A stretch of DNA of 9,684 nt from Candidatus Thorarchaeota archaeon MP8T_1 (GCA_002825465.1 PJER01000076.1:1-9684); one strand, 5' to 3'. Positions 1 through 6,598 are shown, numbered from the stretch's first letter. Numbers and translations are program-made. Notes: generated by a model from the letters alone, not told the origin.

Positions 1-1269
1 GAGGCGCGAAAACGCGAGTTGGCTCAGTTGGAGGGAACTCCCTCACGACTCGATGTCTTGGGAACATTCTATGGATTTATGATCCTCATGACCGATGGCT
101 CTAAGCCCTATGATGTTTCCAGTCCAAGTACGCAAAGCTATGGTCGTCGGTACTACTACAGACAACGTAGGTCTTGGCTTGATGAGAGTATAACTGATAG
201 TGCAGTCAATGCAATAAAGCAACTGACCGGAGACCTTGCACAACCCATAGAGATGGATAAGACATACAGGACCATTGGAAATAGTGCTATCTTCAAGAGG
301 CGATGCCAGAAAGACACTGCGGCAATTCTCGCAGATGCTGTTCGTCTTACGCTATACAAGGTCCCAGGCAATCGAGGTGCTGCGGCTCGTGCACTGGGGC
401 GGACCGAAGATTCTCGTGCCCTTGAGTTCCTCCATCATCGCCTTGAGATGGAACAGAATCGACATGTCAGAACTTCCATTGTGGCTTCCCTTGGTCGAAT
501 TGGTCATAAATCATCTATTGATCCTCTAGAGAATCTTGCTAGACCACAGGGTCGCTACTACTACTCAAAGGAATCCATTGCTGCAGTGACTGCTCTCGGC
601 GGCATTGACTCACCTCATGTCAGGGGTGTTCTTCTTGGATTATTGAAGGATGGCAAGAACGAAGTGAAAGCAAGCGCGATTCAGGCCCTCTCACGGTATC
701 AGTCGCCAGATCTCGTAGAAACCATCGGTCCTTATCTCAAACATGCAAGTAGACCTGTGGTGAGAGCGAGTGTCACAGCATTGTTAGACTTAAATCGTGA
801 AGGAGAAGACGCTGTCAAGCTTGCGATGCCAACAATTCTGTCCCGATTGGGGAACGACAAGGGTTCAAAGACAGTACTCACAAAGATGTTGAAACTTAAA
901 GAGGTGGGTAGGATGAGTATAGTGCAGGATTATTTCGCAAAGAAGATACACAAACTCACCTCCAACGTGAAACGATGGCAAACAAGCGCAAGCAGGACCA
1001 CCTATTCCTATTATTGGAATCGTAGGGAGAGAAGAGCACGAATCGAACTCGAGTGGTGGCTTGATCTAGTCTCTAGATACCTTCATCCACCATTCTCAGA
1101 GAAGTTGGTAAAAAGCACCAGATCATTGTTTTCTTCAGTGAATGATACGGATGTGCTCTCAACAATACTCTCCAAGAGCCCACTTGCTGAAGAGATACGA
1201 CTTCGAAAGCTTCAGCCGGTTCTCAACAGACCATCTCGGTCTCCAAATGAGCCAGACTACTTCGTTTAG
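1..1269 (+). CDS. HEAT-repeat protein, 5' end outside the window
   Basis: The frame is open from base 1, so the gene almost certainly starts upstream; the TTG at 19 is only the first in-frame start-like codon. The stop is TAG at 1267-1269. From about 364 to 858 the protein is a run of helical pairs typical of HEAT or PBS-lyase-like repeats. Examples are GAAARALGRTEDSRALEFL, VRTSIVASLGRIGHKSSIDPL, then VKASAIQALSRYQSPDLVETI and VVRASVTALLDLNREG, each about 30-38 residues. Such solenoids usually act as protein-protein scaffolds; no enzyme motif is visible. Tyr-rich basic stretches (YGRRYYYRQRR near 140-170, GRYYYSKES near 553, SYYWNRRERR near 1003-1035) flank or interrupt the repeats. The C-terminal third is basic and helical and has no recognisable domain. 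No signal peptide or membrane segment is seen in the visible part. The partner and role are unknown. The HEAT call is fairly sure; the function is not. Confidence 0.8.
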   Translation, partial: EARKRELAQLEGTPSRLDVLGTFYGFMILMTDGSKPYDVSSPSTQSYGRRYYYRQRRSWLDESITDSAVNAIKQLTGDLAQPIEMDKTYRTIGNSAIFKRRCQKDTAAILADAVRLTLYKVPGNRGAAARALGRTEDSRALEFLHHRLEMEQNRHVRTSIVASLGRIGHKSSIDPLENLARPQGRYYYSKESIAAVTALGGIDSPHVRGVLLGLLKDGKNEVKASAIQALSRYQSPDLVETIGPYLKHASRPVVRASVTALLDLNREGEDAVKLAMPTILSRLGNDKGSKTVLTKMLKLKEVGRMSIVQDYFAKKIHKLTSNVKRWQTSASRTTYSYYWNRRERRARIELEWWLDLVSRYLHPPFSEKLVKSTRSLFSSVNDTDVLSTILSKSPLAEEIRLRKLQPVLNRPSRSPNEPDYFV

Positions 1270-1380
1270 CACTCGACCTAATCTCCGTTCAAAAACACCA
1301 ATTATTTGGCTACTTGTCTATACTGATAATTAAGAAAAGGAGCGGTCTGTAATAATTCAGCTCGTTGGAGTTGTGGTATT

Positions 1381-1698
1381 GTGGTTAAAATAAGCCCCTT
1401 CGTCAAATTGCTGAGAGGCGAATATGAACTCACTGTAATCCTCCTGCTTGCCAGGCTCAAAGGAAGAGCTAGAGCAGATGAGATAATCAAGAAAGGGCTC
1501 GAAACAAAGACACTCCCTGCCCTGAATGGTGCCAGAGTTGCCAATGTTCGAAAGTTCCTGTTGGATAATGGACTCATCGAAATCGAAAAGGAGGGGAAAG
1601 AGATTATTCACATCCTCACAAAAAGAGGACAAAAACTTGGTTCGCTCCTCAATTCAATCTCGGACTTTATTGTAAAGGACTTAAAGTGGGAACGATAG
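1381..1698 (+). CDS. Small winged-helix DNA-binding protein
   Basis: This is a 105-residue protein starting at GTG 1381. A GGAG at 1367-1370, 10 nt upstream, could serve as a weak ribosome-binding site, and no other in-frame start lies close upstream. Residues about 14-86 read as a winged helix-turn-helix: a first helix (ELTVILLLARLKG), a second helix (ADEIIKKGLE), a probable recognition helix (GARVANVRKFLLDNGLIEI) and a two-strand wing (IEKEGKEIIHILTKRG). The last helix (GSLLNSISDFIVKDLKW) could be a dimerisation helix, as in small archaeal transcription regulators. No ligand domain or metal-binding cysteines are present. It lies between the HEAT-repeat gene and the glycosylase gene, with about 110 nt on each side, so its target cannot be read from context. 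The fold is likely; the regulatory role is inferred from it. Confidence 0.7.
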   Translation: MVKISPFVKLLRGEYELTVILLLARLKGRARADEIIKKGLETKTLPALNGARVANVRKFLLDNGLIEIEKEGKEIIHILTKRGQKLGSLLNSISDFIVKDLKWER

Positions 1699-1763
1699 CG
1701 ATTTGAGATCAATTGTGCCATGCACATTTGGCAAGTGATAAAACATCTCAAAGCATTCTCCTA

Positions 1764-1786
1764 AATTCCTCACCAAAGTAGGAATT
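1764..1786. promoter_or_regulatory. Inverted repeat upstream of the MutY-like gene
   Basis: A perfect 7-bp inverted repeat, AATTCCT then AGGAATT, is separated by 9 nt. It lies 23 nt before the GTG start of the glycosylase gene, in a 111-nt intergenic region. It could be an operator for a dimeric regulator, such as the winged-helix protein encoded just upstream, or a short 5'-UTR hairpin. It is AT-rich and short, so chance is possible. Confidence 0.35.
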
Positions 1787-1809
1787 ATCATTGAATAAAG
1801 GTGGCATGA

Positions 1810-2628
1810 GTGACTTCACAATTTGACCTAAAAAGTGTGAAAGAGTTTCAACAAAAGGTCATGGAATGGTGGAGTGAAAATAGAAGAGAACTCCCATGGA
1901 GAAACAATCCAAGTCCCTACGAGGTTCTTGTTTCAGAGGTCATGCTACAACAAACACAGGTCAACAGAGTGATTCCCAAGTATCTACAGTTCCTGAAAGA
2001 ATTTCCAACTCAGGAAGCCTTGGCTTCTGCAGAGACCAAGCATCTCCTGACTGTATGGAGCGGGCTTGGGTACAATCGCAGAGCTCTGTGGCTGCGAGAG
2101 GCAGCGAACCAGATCATCGAGAGAGGCAAGTTTCCCCAAGAAGCTCAGGAACTACGAGAACTCAAGGGAATTGGACCATACACATCTCAATCCATCCTAA
2201 TCTTTGCATTCAATAAAGATGTAGCAGCAGTCGATACGAATATTCGTAGAGTCATGATTGCATCCGGATTCGCCACTGAGGAGATGACAGAGTGTGATCT
2301 TCAGGAGGTGGCGGACATTCTCCTTCTGAGAGGCCATTCAAGTGATTGGCACAATGCCTTAATGGACTACGGTTCTGAGGTTCTCTCATCGAACCTGACA
2401 GGTATCACTCCGACATCAAAACAGCCAATTTTCAAAGGATCAAAACGACAGATTCGTGGAGCTATTATCCGGATTTTGACGGGAGTAGAATCAATGACCT
2501 CAGAGGAGTTGCATTCTCGATTGGGTCTTGACTGTAAGAAGGAATCCATGATCTCTGTGCTTGACCAACTAGTTTCTGAAAACCTCGTTGAGTCTCCGAG
2601 TTGTGGGGAGTACAGGATTCCTTCATGA
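1810..2628 (+). CDS. mutY: MutY-like HhH-GPD DNA glycosylase lacking the iron-sulfur cluster
   Basis: This 272-residue protein starts at GTG 1810, with AGGTGG at 1799-1804 (5 nt spacing). It belongs to the helix-hairpin-helix/GPD superfamily and matches A/G-specific adenine glycosylase best. MutY enzymes remove adenine mispaired with 8-oxoguanine or guanine in base-excision repair. Visible hallmarks are LPWR (28-31), SEVMLQQTQV with the catalytic-type Glu43, WSGLGYNRRA (83-92), the hairpin LKGIGPYT with Tyr124, and VDTNIRRV with the catalytic Asp142. Canonical MutY then has four cysteines (C-X6-C-X2-C-X5-C) holding a 4Fe-4S cluster. Here that stretch (about residues 190-208, SSNLTGITPTSKQP) has no cysteine, so a clusterless form is expected. 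The 8-oxoguanine-recognising NUDIX-like C-terminal domain is also missing. Instead, residues about 211-272 look like a small winged helix (RGAIIRILTG, SEELHSRLGL, MISVLDQLVSENLVE). The gene ends 8 nt before the convergent methyltransferase gene. Glycosylase identity is strong; substrate specificity is less certain. Confidence 0.85.
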   Translation: MTSQFDLKSVKEFQQKVMEWWSENRRELPWRNNPSPYEVLVSEVMLQQTQVNRVIPKYLQFLKEFPTQEALASAETKHLLTVWSGLGYNRRALWLREAANQIIERGKFPQEAQELRELKGIGPYTSQSILIFAFNKDVAAVDTNIRRVMIASGFATEEMTECDLQEVADILLLRGHSSDWHNALMDYGSEVLSSNLTGITPTSKQPIFKGSKRQIRGAIIRILTGVESMTSEELHSRLGLDCKKESMISVLDQLVSENLVESPSCGEYRIPS

Positions 2629-2636
2629 AAATGCCA

Positions 2637-3962
2637 TCAGACCTCGAGCTCATCCAATTCACGACGCAGAAACTCAAGGATAGAGTGAACTGGTTCTAGC
2701 CCTCCAAGATCCTGAGTTCGTAGACTTACTCGATATAGGGTGGAGTCTTGAAATTGATCACCTTGTAGTCCCTTTATGCCACAATAAGTGATGTACAGTA
2801 TTGCCCGTAGATAACCAAGAATGAACGACTCGATCTCTTCGATTGTTCTTTGGTCAGCATCCTCTTCTATTGCTAAAGGATTACCGAGTAATCGAGGCGA
2901 GATATATCCAAGAAATACTGGATTCTTCTGACCAGTGGCAAGAGTTCGAATATCAGGTTCGACTCTTTTCACAAAAGTGAGATATGCAGATATTCCAGCC
3001 TCGGGACTTTCTTTGTATTCCTCTAGAATCCCTTCAATTTCTGGAATTATCTTCTTTGCACAATCCATTGCAAATGCCTGTAGCTGCGTTTCGGATAGTT
3101 GTGGACCATCCATTACCAAGGATGCAACATTATCTTCGATTCCAGCCGGATTCTTCTTTCCATGCACAAAGATGAGTCCTTTCTGCCCAACATCACGTCC
3201 ATGGTTGTGATCATCAATGAAGGATGAGGAAACCTCCCAACCGGTCGAGGCAAAGAATGAGGAAACTGCATCCTTGGAAATACCCCATTTGAAATGCATT
3301 GTATAAGGGCCCCACCGGAGATCAGCAAGAGCTGGAACGCATACATCAGCAAAGAGCTGACTGTCAGAAGTACTCATTTCAGCTATCTCTCTTAGGAGGG
3401 AAACAACTGCAATCTGGTCGATATAATAAACGAGTCCTTCCAAAATCCAGAATGTGGGCTTTTCTGGCGAGAACCCACTTTCAGTAAGTTTTGATGGCCA
3501 TGTGGAATCTGAGAGATCAACGGGTATACGAACAAGAGAGCAGAGAGGCTTTTCATTATGAAGCACCTTCTCCTTGTAATGAATAATAATGGGCAGGTCC
3601 AGCTCAAATATTGTGTGCGAGCCCTTCTTCACAGGCTTGAAGCGATAAGCACGAGTGTCCAGCCCAGCTCCGAAAAGAACGATTTGGGATTTCTTATAGG
3701 CAGAACACCATGGAATCAGTAACTCATTCTCGATATAGTAGGATCGCACGATTGAACTATCGCCCATCCCAGCAACTCGTTTGTGCTTTGTGAAATACTC
3801 ATCCATGTTTCCCGCAAGACGCTCTGCGAGAGAATCAATAAGAAGGGGATTGGTCATCTTGCTCTCTTCAGCACGAAAGTATGCATTAAGCCGAGCTGTG
3901 AAGGGCACTGCTGTGCTCACATCATCGATCTCTTCTTCTTTCGGGCGATGTTTCTTGATCAT
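2637..3962 (-). CDS. SAM-dependent methyltransferase, leucine carboxyl methyltransferase family, with C-terminal extension
   Basis: This is a predicted 441-residue class I methyltransferase. Counted from the ATG at 3962, the family features are AVPFTARLNAYFRAEES (18-34), the SAM-binding VLFGAGLDTRAYRF (95-108), FELDLP with acidic Glu120 and Asp122, the VDLSDSTW loop (148-155), and WILEGLVYYI (172-181). This is the LCM/Ppm1-type arrangement found in many bacterial and archaeal O-methyltransferases of unknown substrate. The catalytic domain ends near residue 270. About 170 further residues (bases 3152-2640) match nothing I recognise; they are predicted mostly helical. The frame extends to a TTG at 4007, which would overlap the nitroreductase gene by 13 nt and has no ribosome-binding site. 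The ATG is preceded by GAGGAAAG about 11 nt away, so I prefer it. The gene follows the nitroreductase gene by 32 nt and is probably cotranscribed with it. The substrate is unknown. Confidence 0.85.
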   Translation of the reverse strand: MIKKHRPKEEEIDDVSTAVPFTARLNAYFRAEESKMTNPLLIDSLAERLAGNMDEYFTKHKRVAGMGDSSIVRSYYIENELLIPWCSAYKKSQIVLFGAGLDTRAYRFKPVKKGSHTIFELDLPIIIHYKEKVLHNEKPLCSLVRIPVDLSDSTWPSKLTESGFSPEKPTFWILEGLVYYIDQIAVVSLLREIAEMSTSDSQLFADVCVPALADLRWGPYTMHFKWGISKDAVSSFFASTGWEVSSSFIDDHNHGRDVGQKGLIFVHGKKNPAGIEDNVASLVMDGPQLSETQLQAFAMDCAKKIIPEIEGILEEYKESPEAGISAYLTFVKRVEPDIRTLATGQKNPVFLGYISPRLLGNPLAIEEDADQRTIEEIESFILGYLRAILYITYCGIKGLQGDQFQDSTLYRVSLRTQDLGGLEPVHSILEFLRRELDELEV

Positions 3963-3994
3963 GTGACTACTTTCCTCTTTGGTCGTTTCGTAAT

Positions 3995-4768
3995 TCAATC
4001 GCTCCAATCTTTTAGAGCAACTTTAACTGAACGACGCATCTCTGCAGAGAATGCTGAGCCAGTCTTCCGAAGGTAGATGCCTTGCCCAATGTTTTGAGCC
4101 CCATCAAAAAATCTGTCTGTTTGCCCATATTTGCTCATGAGCATTGTTTCGAACTCCTTGTTATCGACACTTGAGTACTTGTCTTTGAAGTAAACAAAAT
4201 GTGGGGGAAAGCGAGATGTCTTCTCACGAGCATCCCGATCTTCTCGGATGGGATACCCAAAGCATAGAAGAGCAATGGGAAACACCCATCGGGGCAGACC
4301 AAACATCTCACGATGAGTTTCTATATTCTCCATAATGTCTCCGATATAGCACGAACCAATTCCTAGGGACTCAGCGGCAATCACTGCGTTCTGAGCGGCA
4401 ACTAGTGCATCGCAGCTTGCAAGTAATAAGTCAGACTCCTTCGGAGTTACATAATCGATGTTTCGTTTCTTGCATACCTCAGGTACGCCAGAGTACTCGA
4501 AGAAGTTGTACCACCTCTGCAAGTCCGCCAGGAACAGTAGCACCAAGGGAGCTTTTGCAATGAAAGGCTGATTATCGCAGGTTGTGACCAACTTGTCTTT
4601 CATCTTTTGGTCTGTTACCTCGATGACTGAGTAATGCATCATATTTCCAGCTGTGGGCGCACGGAACATACCATGTAGAATCTGCTCTTTGTGCTCCTTA
4701 GAGATAGGGCGTGGGTCATACCCCCTCAAGGATCTCCGATTGTCAAGAACATGTAGGGTGTCGTTCAT
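3995..4768 (-). CDS. Nitroreductase-family FMN oxidoreductase
   Basis: From the ATG at 4768 this is a 257-residue flavoprotein of the nitroreductase superfamily, which uses FMN and NAD(P)H to reduce nitro compounds, quinones or flavins; the real substrate is unknown. Near the N-terminus, DNRRSLRGYDPRPIS (9-23) is the typical FMN-phosphate-binding start, followed by RAPTAGNMMHYSVIEV (36-51). Residues 113-135 form the long core helix (DALVAAQNAVIAAESLG). GIGSCYIGDI (136-145) is the conserved Gly-rich FMN segment, and VFPIALLCFGYP follows. The length is usual for the NfsA/FRP-like group. The frame also runs to a GTG at 4792, but the ATG has an AAGGA site 5 nt upstream (4774-4778) and gives the family's usual N-terminus. 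It is the first gene of a minus-strand pair with the methyltransferase and is read from the divergent promoter near 4824. Family assignment is firm. Confidence 0.88.
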   Translation of the reverse strand: MNDTLHVLDNRRSLRGYDPRPISKEHKEQILHGMFRAPTAGNMMHYSVIEVTDQKMKDKLVTTCDNQPFIAKAPLVLLFLADLQRWYNFFEYSGVPEVCKKRNIDYVTPKESDLLLASCDALVAAQNAVIAAESLGIGSCYIGDIMENIETHREMFGLPRWVFPIALLCFGYPIREDRDAREKTSRFPPHFVYFKDKYSSVDNKEFETMLMSKYGQTDRFFDGAQNIGQGIYLRKTGSAFSAEMRRSVKVALKDWSD

Positions 4769-4819
4769 GAGAATCCTTGATGTAGAACTCACATAAATGA
4801 AAATCCCATGGATGGAAGA

Positions 4820-4829
4820 CTTTATATGT
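4820..4829. promoter_or_regulatory. Bidirectional TATA element between divergent genes
   Basis: CTTTATATGT on the + strand reads ACATATAAAG on the minus strand, so it can serve as an archaeal TATA box either way. For the minus strand, transcription about 25 nt downstream would begin near 4797, giving a roughly 29-nt leader before the nitroreductase ATG at 4768. For the + strand, it would begin near 4850, about 25 nt before the GTG at 4876. The call rests on motif and distance only. Confidence 0.6.
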
Positions 4830-4836
4830 GTTCAAC

Positions 4837-4850
4837 GTAATATGTAATAT
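4837..4850 (+). repeat. Tandem 7-bp repeat in the divergent promoter
   Basis: GTAATAT occurs twice in direct succession, just downstream of the shared TATA element and overlapping the expected + strand transcription start near 4850. The wider block 4837-4856 also begins GTAAT and ends ATTAC, giving weak dyad symmetry. It could be a repressor site or an alternative TATA region, or simply AT-rich promoter sequence. Confidence 0.3.
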
Positions 4851-4875
4851 AATTACAAATCTAGGGTGGACATGA

Positions 4876-5421
4876 GTGAGCGGGACTGAAGAGTGCGTTC
4901 GAGCTGTCGCAAATGCGATTCTAAGAGGTCATTTACTTAGACTTGATGAGCCTTTGTGCTATCCAGGAATCGCAATCGTTCCTATCACCAGAGAAAGAAG
5001 CCAAAGACAGGTCACACGGTATCTTCGCATCCCAAGATCAACGCTAACAGAGAATATCCACAATGTCATTGTTGGTAGTATTCCATTGGATACATGTGGA
5101 GTATTCATACTAGATTCACTCGGCGATATCATCACTTTCAAGATGCATCAGGAAGTCTACTCTTTCTGGGAGCGTATCGGCTTTGTCGAGAAGATGGTTG
5201 CAGAAAACTATCGGGACACCCGAAAACCATTGAGTAAGAATGGTGCGATGGGCAGAGTTGTAGCATTTCTCATGCGTCTGAGGAATGACGGTACAGAGGG
5301 TGTACTTCGGGATGAAAAAGACTACTTTGCAGTTTCGTTGACTGATGATGCAAGAGTTGGAAACATCGAAAATCACCTTGAGTCAACTGCTGCAATCTTG
5401 TACAGTTCATCAAGTAGGTAG
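4876..5421 (+). CDS. Hypothetical protein of 181 residues
   Basis: I do not recognise this protein. It starts at GTG 4876, with GGTGG at 4865-4869 (6 nt spacing) behind the divergent promoter, so expression is plausible. It is soluble-looking: there is no signal peptide or membrane segment. The N-terminal part has a helix (ECVRAVANAILRGHLLRL) and a strand-rich section (CYPGIAIVPITRERS, NVIVGSIPLDTCGVFILDSLGDIITFKM), an alternation resembling a small alpha/beta domain. It continues with a charged helical middle (YSFWERIGFVEKMVAENYRD) and another helix (AMGRVVAFLMRLRND), and ends in a Ser-rich tail (YSSSSR). Four cysteines or fewer are scattered with no metal-binding spacing. It is divergent from the nitroreductase gene and could share regulation with it. 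No function is proposed. Coding is supported by the promoter, the ribosome-binding site and the uninterrupted length. Confidence 0.7.
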   Translation: MSGTEECVRAVANAILRGHLLRLDEPLCYPGIAIVPITRERSQRQVTRYLRIPRSTLTENIHNVIVGSIPLDTCGVFILDSLGDIITFKMHQEVYSFWERIGFVEKMVAENYRDTRKPLSKNGAMGRVVAFLMRLRNDGTEGVLRDEKDYFAVSLTDDARVGNIENHLESTAAILYSSSSR

Positions 5422-5464
5422 ATACGCCTATCATATACTCACAAAAAGCTACGTCAAAGAGAAG

Positions 5465-5475
5465 ACATATACTAT
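5465..5475 (+). promoter_or_regulatory. TATA-like promoter of the small membrane protein gene
   Basis: ACATATACTAT lies 24-34 nt upstream of the GTG at 5499, the usual distance from a TATA box to a transcription start. No Shine-Dalgarno site precedes that GTG convincingly (a GGTG overlaps it), so a leaderless transcript is likely. Confidence 0.5.
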
Positions 5476-5498
5476 TCTTTAGTTAACGTGCTGTCGGT

Positions 5499-5765
5499 GT
5501 GGAAACCTTGTCGATGCCAAGTTTCAACTCTTTTGATAGCGATGTACCAACCCCAGACTATGATGCAATGAAGATGAGGAAAGAGTGCAGAAACACTGGA
5601 ATCTACTGTGTTGTTTCTATAGGCTTACTCATTGCCGCTGGCGCTATCAGCAATCCTGCAGTTGCTGCTGCGGTACCTGGAGGACCTGCTACTGTCTTGT
5701 TCTTAGGCGTCCTCATCATTATCTCAATTCTTATTCTATGTTATTGGCAACGACCTACGAGATAG
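5499..5765 (+). CDS. Small membrane protein with two predicted helices
   Basis: This 88-residue protein starts at GTG 5499, next to a TATA-like element that would give a leaderless mRNA. A hydrophilic N-terminus (1-33, with a Pro/Asp-rich stretch and basic MKMRKECR just before the membrane) is followed by two hydrophobic segments. These are about 34-59 (GIYCVVSIGLLIAAGAI and on through an Ala-rich stretch) and 64-83 (ATVLFLGVLIIISILILCYW), joined by a PGGP turn. The tail is short and basic (QRPTR). By the positive-inside rule both ends would face the cytoplasm. I do not recognise a family. It stands alone: the next gene has its own TATA element, so cotranscription is not required. Membrane topology is confident; function is unknown. 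Confidence 0.65.
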   Translation: METLSMPSFNSFDSDVPTPDYDAMKMRKECRNTGIYCVVSIGLLIAAGAISNPAVAAAVPGGPATVLFLGVLIIISILILCYWQRPTR

Positions 5766-5794
5766 AATACAGCATGAAATTTCTTGACTCGAAA

Positions 5795-5805
5795 GGATAT
5801 AATAC
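5795..5805 (+). promoter_or_regulatory. TATA-like promoter of the racemase-deoxyribosyltransferase unit
   Basis: GGATATAATAC lies about 35-44 nt upstream of the start of the racemase-like gene. Transcription would begin near 5825, leaving a short leader containing GAGGTG (5827-5832). Confidence 0.5.
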
Positions 5806-5826
5806 GGGGGAACAGACCTAGTCTTA

Positions 5827-5832
5827 GAGGTG
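5827..5832 (+). promoter_or_regulatory. Shine-Dalgarno site deciding between two TTG starts
   Basis: GAGGTG precedes two consecutive TTG codons at 5836 and 5839. The spacing is 3 nt to the first and 6 nt to the second, so the second TTG is the better start. It also yields an N-terminus (MEILYLIPG) like the usual MKIL-type start of the racemase family. Confidence 0.5.
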
Positions 5833-5838
5833 TGATTG

Positions 5839-6582
5839 TTGGAGATACTCTATCTTATTCCCGGGGAAGGAATGCCAGAAGAAGAGATTAAACAACGTGA
5901 AGTCGCTGCAAATGCGTTTGCTCGCTCTGGAACCACTATATCTGTCGAGGAAGTAGGAAAGGGACCTCTCTCGATAGAATCAGCCATTGAAGAATACATG
6001 TCCATTGGACCAATGCTGGAACGACTCTATCAATATCGGAAAACTAGAAAGTTTGATGCGATTATCATTGGTTGTGCAGGAGACCCTGGGCTGCGTGCAG
6101 TAAGAGAACTTATGGATATACCCATCATTGGACCAGCTGAATCATCCTACTATTTTGCTTGTATGGTTGCTGAAAAGTTCAGTGTCATTTCACCAATGCA
6201 GGCAGGAGTAGCTTCTGCCGATGAACTGGTTGCACGAATAAGAGGGATGGGACTGGAAAGTCGGATGGCCTCAGTCGAGTTCGTTGAAACTCCCGTAACA
6301 GAGATGTGGGGAGATGATCCCAGCGTGGTAATCAAACAAGTCACAAAAGCTGTTAAGAACGCTAAGGATAGGGGAGCGGGTTGCGCTGTTCTCGGTTGCA
6401 TGTCAATGGCATTTCAAACAATGAACACATCATGGGATGCTGCTGGGCTTCCTGTCATCAATCCTCTTAAAGTTGCAATCAGGACTGCTGAAAGTTTTGT
6501 TGATCAAGGAGTAAAGCATAGTCGCATCACCTATCCTGCAGCTGACGTTGAGAAACTTATGGAAACCGTCTTTAGACAGTAG
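5839..6582 (+). CDS. Asp/Glu/hydantoin racemase family protein
   Basis: This predicted 247-residue enzyme belongs to the superfamily of cofactor-independent racemases that use two cysteines as acid and base. Counted from the TTG at 5839, the first cysteine is Cys79 in AIIIGCAGDPGLRAVREL; the C-x-x-DPGL pattern is characteristic of the hydantoin racemase (HyuE) subgroup. The second is Cys187 in AVLGCMSMAFQ. Both lie where the family expects them, so the protein is probably catalytically competent. Other family features are the N-terminal strand MEILYLIPGEG, IPIIGPAESSYYFAC (94-108), FSVISP and the late GLPVINPLKVAI. The full frame includes an extra TTG at 5836. The substrate cannot be read: hydantoins, allantoin, aspartate/glutamate and maleate-type relatives are possible, though no hydantoinase or carbamoylase gene is nearby. 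The downstream deoxyribosyltransferase gene begins 16 nt after its stop, suggesting an operon. Family is sure, reaction is not. Confidence 0.85.
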   Translation: MEILYLIPGEGMPEEEIKQREVAANAFARSGTTISVEEVGKGPLSIESAIEEYMSIGPMLERLYQYRKTRKFDAIIIGCAGDPGLRAVRELMDIPIIGPAESSYYFACMVAEKFSVISPMQAGVASADELVARIRGMGLESRMASVEFVETPVTEMWGDDPSVVIKQVTKAVKNAKDRGAGCAVLGCMSMAFQTMNTSWDAAGLPVINPLKVAIRTAESFVDQGVKHSRITYPAADVEKLMETVFRQ

Positions 6583-6598
6583 TGAGAGGGAGAACGAA

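Noticed and set aside
1299..1330. AATTAT...ATAATT dyad between the HEAT-repeat and winged-helix genes
   Set aside because: It is a 6-bp match over 20 nt in AT-rich sequence and easily arises by chance.
1357..1632. Open frames on the minus strand opposite the winged-helix gene
   Set aside because: They lack a promoter and a ribosome-binding site, and their composition is that of an antisense shadow.
1699..1735. TGCCA/TGGCA hairpin after the winged-helix gene as a terminator
   Set aside because: The stem is only 5 bp and no T-rich run follows; archaeal terminators do not need such a hairpin.
6548..6598. N-terminal extension of the deoxyribosyltransferase
   Set aside because: It overlaps the racemase gene, while the ATG at 6599 has a good ribosome-binding site and gives the family's usual start.
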